From an uncultured Lachnospiraceae bacterium (GTDB lineage Bacteria; Bacillota; Clostridia; Lachnospirales; Lachnospiraceae), in contig CAMPBP010000039.1 in NCBI GenBank assembly GCA_946639085.1, positions 1 to 8,808 on the forward strand: a stretch of 8,808 nucleotides of DNA. The letters run 5' to 3'. The number at the start of each line of letters is the position of its first letter. Positions within the stretch are counted from its first letter, which is position 1. Positions 6,303 to 8,808 of this stretch are shown piece by piece. The translations under genes and the position numbers were made by a program. The notes under the pieces were generated by a model. The model searched no databases. It saw only the letters and a program-made list of their open reading frames with translations, and was not told the DNA's origin.

Positions 6303-7734
6303 TGCCTTTCCTGATTCTGTTTAACGACTCTTCCTTTCCGAGAACTTCAAGTATCTCGGTAGCACCTGCGGGAGTCATTTCTTTTCCGGAAAGAGCGGTT
6401 CTTATAGGCCACATAACAAAACCGGTCTTAACCTGCTTTCCTTCAACATATCCCGATAAAAGTGCATAAAGGGAATCGTTTGTGTAGTCATCAAATGCCT
6501 CAAGCATGGGAAGTGTTTCTTTAAGCACCTCTAAACTTGATTCAAGAGTTGACTTCATTTTCTTGTGCTCGTACATTGAAACATCGTATTCGGGAAGTGT
6601 CTCAAAGAATTCGATGTGATCCTTGATATCGGGGAAAACTTCGATTCTTGTCTTACACATCATCGCTATTTTTTCTTTGTTGAGATCCTTTGTGATGACT
6701 TCATTAACAACGGGAAGAGCCATCTGCAAGTATCTCTCATCATCCATCTTTTTGATGTATTCCCCGTTCATCCATCTTAATTTAACAAGATCGAATACAG
6801 CAGGTGATTTATTGATACGTCTGTAATCAAACTTTTCAATTAGCTCCTGCAAGGAGAATATCTCGTTATTATCTTCGGGACTCCATCCCAGAAGAGCAAT
6901 AAAATTGATGATGGCCTCGGGCAAAAATCCCTGCTCGACAAGATCCTCGAACGAGGAGGAGCCGCTTCTTTTGGCAAGTTTCTTATGTTCCTCGTTTGTG
7001 ATCAAAGGTAAATGAACATATGTGGGTATCTTCCAGCCGAAAGCATTATATAATCTGTCATATTTGGGTGCCGAAGAAAGATATTCGTTACCTCTGACAA
7101 CATGTGTGATCTCCATCGTATGATCATCGACAACATTGGCAAAATTGTATGTGGGATAACCGTCCGACTTTATAAGGATCATATCATCAAGCTCTTTGTT
7201 CTCTACGGTAATATCTCCGTAAAGGATATCATGGAAGGTCGTTGTACCCTCTTGAGGGTTGTTCTGCCTTATAACATAAGGTTTACCTTCTTTAAGATTC
7301 TGTTCAATCTCCTCTTTGGAAAGAGATAAGCAATGCTTATCATATATAGAGATCTCTTTTCCTTCTACGATCTCGGTCTTAAGAGAATCGAGTCTTTCCT
7401 TGGAGCAAAAACAATAATAAGCTTCTCCTTTTTCGATCAGCTCCTTTGCATATTTAAGATAAATACCGGTCTTAACTCTCTCAGACTGAACATAAGGGCC
7501 GTATCCTTTATCTTTATCGGGTCCTTCATCGTATTCAATTCCGACCTGTTTTAAAGTTCTGTTTATGATGTCAACGGCACCCTCAACAAAACGTTCCTGA
7601 TCGGTATCCTCTATTCTCAGAATAAAATCGCCGCCCTCATGCTTGGCGATAAGATACTCATAAAGAGCCGTTCTTAAATTGCCGACATGCATCTTGCCCG
7701 TAGGGCTTGGAGCATATCTTGATCTGATTTTCAT
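6274..7734 (-). CDS. gltX: Glutamate-tRNA ligase (GluRS)
   Basis: A full-length 486-residue class I glutamyl-tRNA synthetase, which charges tRNA-Glu in the cytoplasm. The catalytic Rossmann domain starts [19 protein letters not shown] (6-24), with the HVGN form of HIGH at 16-19, then LRIEDTD (39-45). A zinc-binding-type insertion is suggested by C108, C110 and C135. The KMSKS loop reads KLAKRSG (252-258); bacterial GluRS more often has KLSKR. The LLGWSPEDN block (281-289) opens the helical anticodon-binding half, which ends normally at about 480. Many Firmicutes use a non-discriminating GluRS that also charges tRNA-Gln, but the sequence alone does not settle that here. The ATG at 7732-7734 has AGGAGG at 7742-7747, spacer 7 nt. 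It lies 30 bp after the kinase stop and overlaps the helicase gene by 29 bp, so it is in mid-operon. No T-box leader is present directly upstream. Confidence 0.97.
   Translation of the reverse strand: MKIRSRYAPSPTGKMHVGNLRTALYEYLIAKHEGGDFILRIEDTDQERFVEGAVDIINRTLKQVGIEYDEGPDKDKGYGPYVQSERVKTGIYLKYAKELIEKGEAYYCFCSKERLDSLKTEIVEGKEISIYDKHCLSLSKEEIEQNLKEGKPYVIRQNNPQEGTTTFHDILYGDITVENKELDDMILIKSDGYPTYNFANVVDDHTMEITHVVRGNEYLSSAPKYDRLYNAFGWKIPTYVHLPLITNEEHKKLAKRSGSSSFEDLVEQGFLPEAIINFIALLGWSPEDNNEIFSLQELIEKFDYRRINKSPAVFDLVKLRWMNGEYIKKMDDERYLQMALPVVNEVITKDLNKEKIAMMCKTRIEVFPDIKDHIEFFETLPEYDVSMYEHKKMKSTLESSLEVLKETLPMLEAFDDYTNDSLYALLSGYVEGKQVKTGFVMWPIRTALSGKEMTPAGATEILEVLGKEESLNRIRKGIALLEKSIG
6309..6312 (-). 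promoter_or_regulatory. Ribosome site deciding the helicase TTG start
   Basis: AGGA on the minus strand inside gltX, 6 nt before the TTG at 6300-6302. The open frame begins after TAA at 6321-6323 and contains no ATG or GTG before this TTG. The other candidate is a TTG three codons on (6291-6293), with poorer spacing. Confidence 0.6.
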
Positions 7735-7756
7735 AAAAAATCCTCCTGAATAACAA

Positions 7757-7786
7757 TCCGATCTTTAACTTTGCTTTTCGATCGGA
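7757..7786 (-). other. Possible hairpin spanning the kinase stop and the gltX leader
   Basis: TCCGATC arms (7757-7763 and 7780-7786) form a 7-bp stem around a 16-nt loop that contains the kinase TAA (7765-7767). The structure ends about 9 nt before the gltX ribosome site. There is no T run, so it is not a terminator. It might influence translation or RNA processing between the two genes, or be chance. Confidence 0.35.
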
Positions 7787-8808
7787 ATATATTTTCTTAA
7801 AATACTGTTTACCCATACCATATCAATGGGTTTGGGCACATAATCGTTAAAACCTTCTGAAATGAACATATCTCTGACACCGTTCATAACGTTGGCGGTA
7901 AGAGCAACGACGGGTACTTTCTTCATATACTCATCGGAATCCGCTCTTATAAGATTTAATGTTTCTATACCGTCAAGTTCGGGCATCATATGATCCAGGA
8001 ACACAAGATCATAATCCCTGTTCTGCTTCATAAGTTCAAGACATTCTCGACCGCTCTTGCACGTATCGACGGTAAGGTTGAAAGTCTTTAACAATCCCTG
8101 CGCAACTTTCAGATTAACCGCATTATCATCAACAATCAATACTTTTGCATTGTTAACTTTAAGCTTTTCTTCTCCGGAAGATGTTCCCGGTTTCGAGAAA
8201 ACGGCGGAATCTTTCTGGGTTGAGATCCTTTGAATTATCGTAAACGTAAACTTCGATCCTACACCGTATGTACTCTCTACGGTTATTTCCCCGCCCATTA
8301 AAGAAACAAGTTCCCTGCATATGGCAAGGCCGAGACCGGTACCTTCTCTTACATGAGATTTGTGCGAATCAAGCTGCTGAAAGCTCGTAAACAGTTTCTG
8401 CAGATCTTCTTTTCTTATACCTATACCCGAATCGGTAACCGAAACAATAAGCTTGACCGTATCTTCTTTTACCGTCTCGCCCGAAACATCCAAAAGAATG
8501 TATCCGTTATCGGTAAACTTTATCGCGTTTGACAAAATATTGAAAAGGATCTGTCTGAAACGGATCTCATCACCCACCAAAACATCCGGAAGTTCTTTGA
8601 GTATCGTATATTTTAACTCAACATTCTTATCCGAAAGTCGGATAAGCATCATATTGACTGTTTCTTTAATAAGACGTGACAAAGAATAAGTTACGGGAAC
8701 GATCTCCATCATTCCGCTTTCCATCTTGGAATAATCAAGAATATCGTTTACGACCGCAAGTAATACTTTACTCGAATTTCTGATATTTTCAAGATTTTCT
8801 CTTACCTG
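7765..8808 (-). CDS. Hybrid sensor histidine kinase/response regulator, C-terminal part
   Basis: The open frame runs to the window edge: 347 residues are visible, and the true start lies outside. The first 28 residues (ending in LLAVVNDILDYSK) are the second helix of a HisKA dimerisation domain, so the phospho-accepting His is just beyond the edge. A HATPase domain follows: N box NILSNAIKFT (about 90-99), G1 DSGIGI (126-131), F box around LFTSFQQLD (139-147), G2 GTGLGLAI (156-163). After a linker (about 195-218) comes a CheY-like receiver with the acidic pair D227/D228, phospho-acceptor D272 in FLDHMMPELDG, T304 and K326 in PKPID. All key residues are present, so both modules look active. The protein ends shortly after the receiver, with no Hpt or DNA-binding domain, so output passes to an unseen partner or to self-regulation. 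The sensor domain is not in the window, so the signal is unknown. It sits upstream of gltX with no terminator between. Confidence 0.95.
   Translation of the reverse strand, partial: QVRENLENIRNSSKVLLAVVNDILDYSKMESGMMEIVPVTYSLSRLIKETVNMMLIRLSDKNVELKYTILKELPDVLVGDEIRFRQILFNILSNAIKFTDNGYILLDVSGETVKEDTVKLIVSVTDSGIGIRKEDLQKLFTSFQQLDSHKSHVREGTGLGLAICRELVSLMGGEITVESTYGVGSKFTFTIIQRISTQKDSAVFSKPGTSSGEEKLKVNNAKVLIVDDNAVNLKVAQGLLKTFNLTVDTCKSGRECLELMKQNRDYDLVFLDHMMPELDGIETLNLIRADSDEYMKKVPVVALTANVMNGVRDMFISEGFNDYVPKPIDMVWVNSILRKYIPIEKQS

Noticed and set aside
6945..6956. Palindrome CCTCGAACGAGG in gltX
   Set aside because: Short, within a conserved coding stretch (SFEDL), with no promoter or other signal nearby; likely codon chance.
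6979..6993. KLAKR instead of KLSKR in GluRS as a sign of an inactive or altered enzyme
   Set aside because: The lysines are kept, the Ser position tolerates Ala in class I synthetases, and all other motifs are normal.
8722..8724. ATG as the start of the kinase gene
   Set aside because: The frame stays open for 28 more codons to the window edge, and these encode a clear HisKA helix (ending NDILDYSK). This Met is internal.
1..8808. Mobile element, CRISPR array, tRNA, T-box or riboswitch
   Set aside because: I found no terminal repeats with a transposase, no spaced repeats, no cloverleaf, and no T-box motif in the short intergenic gaps, the longest of which is about 104 bp.

Overview
The window is about 40% G+C by eye, densely packed and mostly coded on the minus strand. 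The mix of genes (a DUF1292 acidic protein, a DUF5662 protein, a hybrid sensor kinase next to gltX, a GlgX-like protein and a short UvrD-type helicase), AGGAGG-type ribosome sites and AT-rich sigma-A-like promoters suggests a Clostridia chromosome, most likely Lachnospiraceae. The family assignment is inferred from gene content, not from a search. I see no tRNA or rRNA gene, insertion sequence, CRISPR array or phage gene; this looks like ordinary chromosome.

Right-hand block, read leftwards on the minus strand: the C-terminal part of a hybrid histidine kinase (7765-8808, running off the window), then gltX (6274-7734), then a compact UvrD/Rep-like helicase (4521-6302) that starts at TTG inside the end of gltX. 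The spacing (30 bp, then a 29-bp overlap) and the lack of a terminator indicate one transcript. A separate minus-strand gene for an uncharacterised zinc-ribbon protein (3009-4451) follows, with its own likely promoter and strong ribosome site.

Middle: a small plus-strand DUF1292 gene (2656-2973) converges on the zinc-ribbon gene. The two share a bidirectional hairpin terminator at 2981-3010. The 104-bp gap at 2552-2655 holds two well-formed back-to-back promoters, with -35 boxes only 7 bp apart.

Left-hand block, minus strand: a GlgX/isoamylase-like protein (671-2551), a DUF5662 protein (131-670, GTG start directly after the upstream stop) and the first 34 codons of trpS (1-103). They are probably one operon read from the divergent promoter. 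Two points stand out. The GlgX-like protein keeps the glycogen-debranching scaffold but has lost two of the three GH13 catalytic carboxylates and the region I Asn-His, so it looks like a pseudoenzyme. Its promoter also places the predicted transcription start exactly on the A of its ATG, which predicts a leaderless mRNA.
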